DNA of 36,026 nt from an uncultured Flavobacteriaceae bacterium (GTDB taxonomy: Bacteria; Bacteroidota; Bacteroidia; Flavobacteriales; Flavobacteriaceae). Below are positions 35,671 to 36,026 of this stretch, piece after piece. Positions within the stretch are counted from its first letter, which is position 1. Every line of letters starts with the position of its first letter. Made by a program: the position numbers and the translations under genes. The stretch is from contig CAJVZM010000005.1 of the NCBI GenBank assembly GCA_913020475.1, positions 1 through 36,026 on the forward strand, in the 5' to 3' direction. The notes under the pieces were generated by a model. It was not told the DNA's origin, made no database searches, and was given only the letters and a program-made list of their open reading frames with translations.

Positions 35671-35949
35671 ATGAAAATAACAAAACATTACTCAGACTTC
35701 CTACAGCAGTTAAACTGGAACTACTTCATCACATGTAGAACACCTTACAAGATCCATACAATGACAGTAAGAAACTGGATCACTAAACTTCTAAAGACTT
35801 CGAACAAAGTAGAGAATGTCTTCTATGTATCTGAGAGAGATAAAGGAGATTATCAACCTATCTATGATAGTGAAGATGTTTGTAAGTATGTATCCAAGCA
35901 TATAGGAGAGAATGTGGACTATGACATAGTATTCAAAGAGATAAGCTAA
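35671..35949 (+). CDS. Small protein resembling a shortened replication initiator
   Basis: A 92-residue frame starting MKITKHYSDFLQQLNWNYF. The pattern YFITCRTPY, then VRNWITKLLK, VENVFYVSERDKGDY, and CKYVSKHIG is like the order of rolling-circle (HUH) replication proteins of small elements. The usual HxH motif expected after the ERDKGD segment is missing, and the following part joins straight to the C-terminal YVSKH. It looks internally deleted, or is a small family I do not know. Its surroundings (tRNA, short repeats) fit an element remnant. Function not asserted. Confidence 0.5.
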   Translation: MKITKHYSDFLQQLNWNYFITCRTPYKIHTMTVRNWITKLLKTSNKVENVFYVSERDKGDYQPIYDSEDVCKYVSKHIGENVDYDIVFKEIS

Positions 35950-36026
35950 AAACTTTCTAAGCTATCTGATTGCCTGACCAGGGGGTGGGTTTTGTGGTTT
36001 ATTACAAATAAATTTGATGTATAAAT

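Noticed and set aside
36009-36016. TAAATTTG as a promoter for a gene beyond the right edge
   Set aside because: Only the -7 half fits; the nearest TTG is at the wrong distance and no gene is visible.

Overview
The window is low-GC chromosomal DNA of a member of the Bacteroidota, most likely Flavobacteriia. This rests on recalled family resemblance and on the recurrent promoter motif TAnnTTTG upstream of several genes. Most of it is core housekeeping sequence: about 27 protein genes, one RNase P RNA and one tRNA-Ser. There is no complete mobile element, no CRISPR array and no rRNA.

Layout. Positions 2-2044 hold the 3' part of rpsA (ribosomal protein S1); its start lies off the left edge. The visible N-terminus is a tandem 18-bp repeat encoding a Lys/Thr/Ala-rich tail. 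After a terminator comes a tightly packed plus-strand gene train from 2147 to 9000: pyrR, pyrB, a small STAS-like protein, rnz, pdxH, a SixA-like phosphatase, ppk and ppx. On the minus strand from 11047 to 9321 lies dnaX, split into two overlapping frames at an in-phase G-GGA-AAG heptamer followed directly by a stop. The RNase P RNA gene (11150-11438) is divergent from dnaX. Next, on the minus strand, come a small membrane-anchored protein, a DUF3822 protein and rsmD. Plus-strand genes follow: a RecD/Dda-like helicase, kdsB and a PlsC-like acyltransferase.

The minus-strand group gcvT, an RfbD-like reductase and a YebC-family gene is followed by a secreted Xaa-Pro aminopeptidase on the plus strand. 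The minus-strand threonine operon thrA-thrB-thrC (25366-20699) is preceded by a leader that encodes a Thr/Ile/Val-rich peptide and has alternative RNA pairings. Then come clpC (minus) and the divergent gyrA, a TPR lipoprotein-like secreted protein, an NlpC/P60 hydrolase (minus), a PgpH-type 7TM-HD phosphodiesterase and tRNA-Ser(GCT). The right edge holds short direct repeats and a small protein resembling a broken replication initiator, perhaps the margin of an integrated element.

The most interesting signals are the dnaX frameshift site, where the unshifted product would be the short gamma-like form and the shifted one the full tau form; the thr leader, which looks like an attenuator; and the repeat-encoded basic tail on S1.
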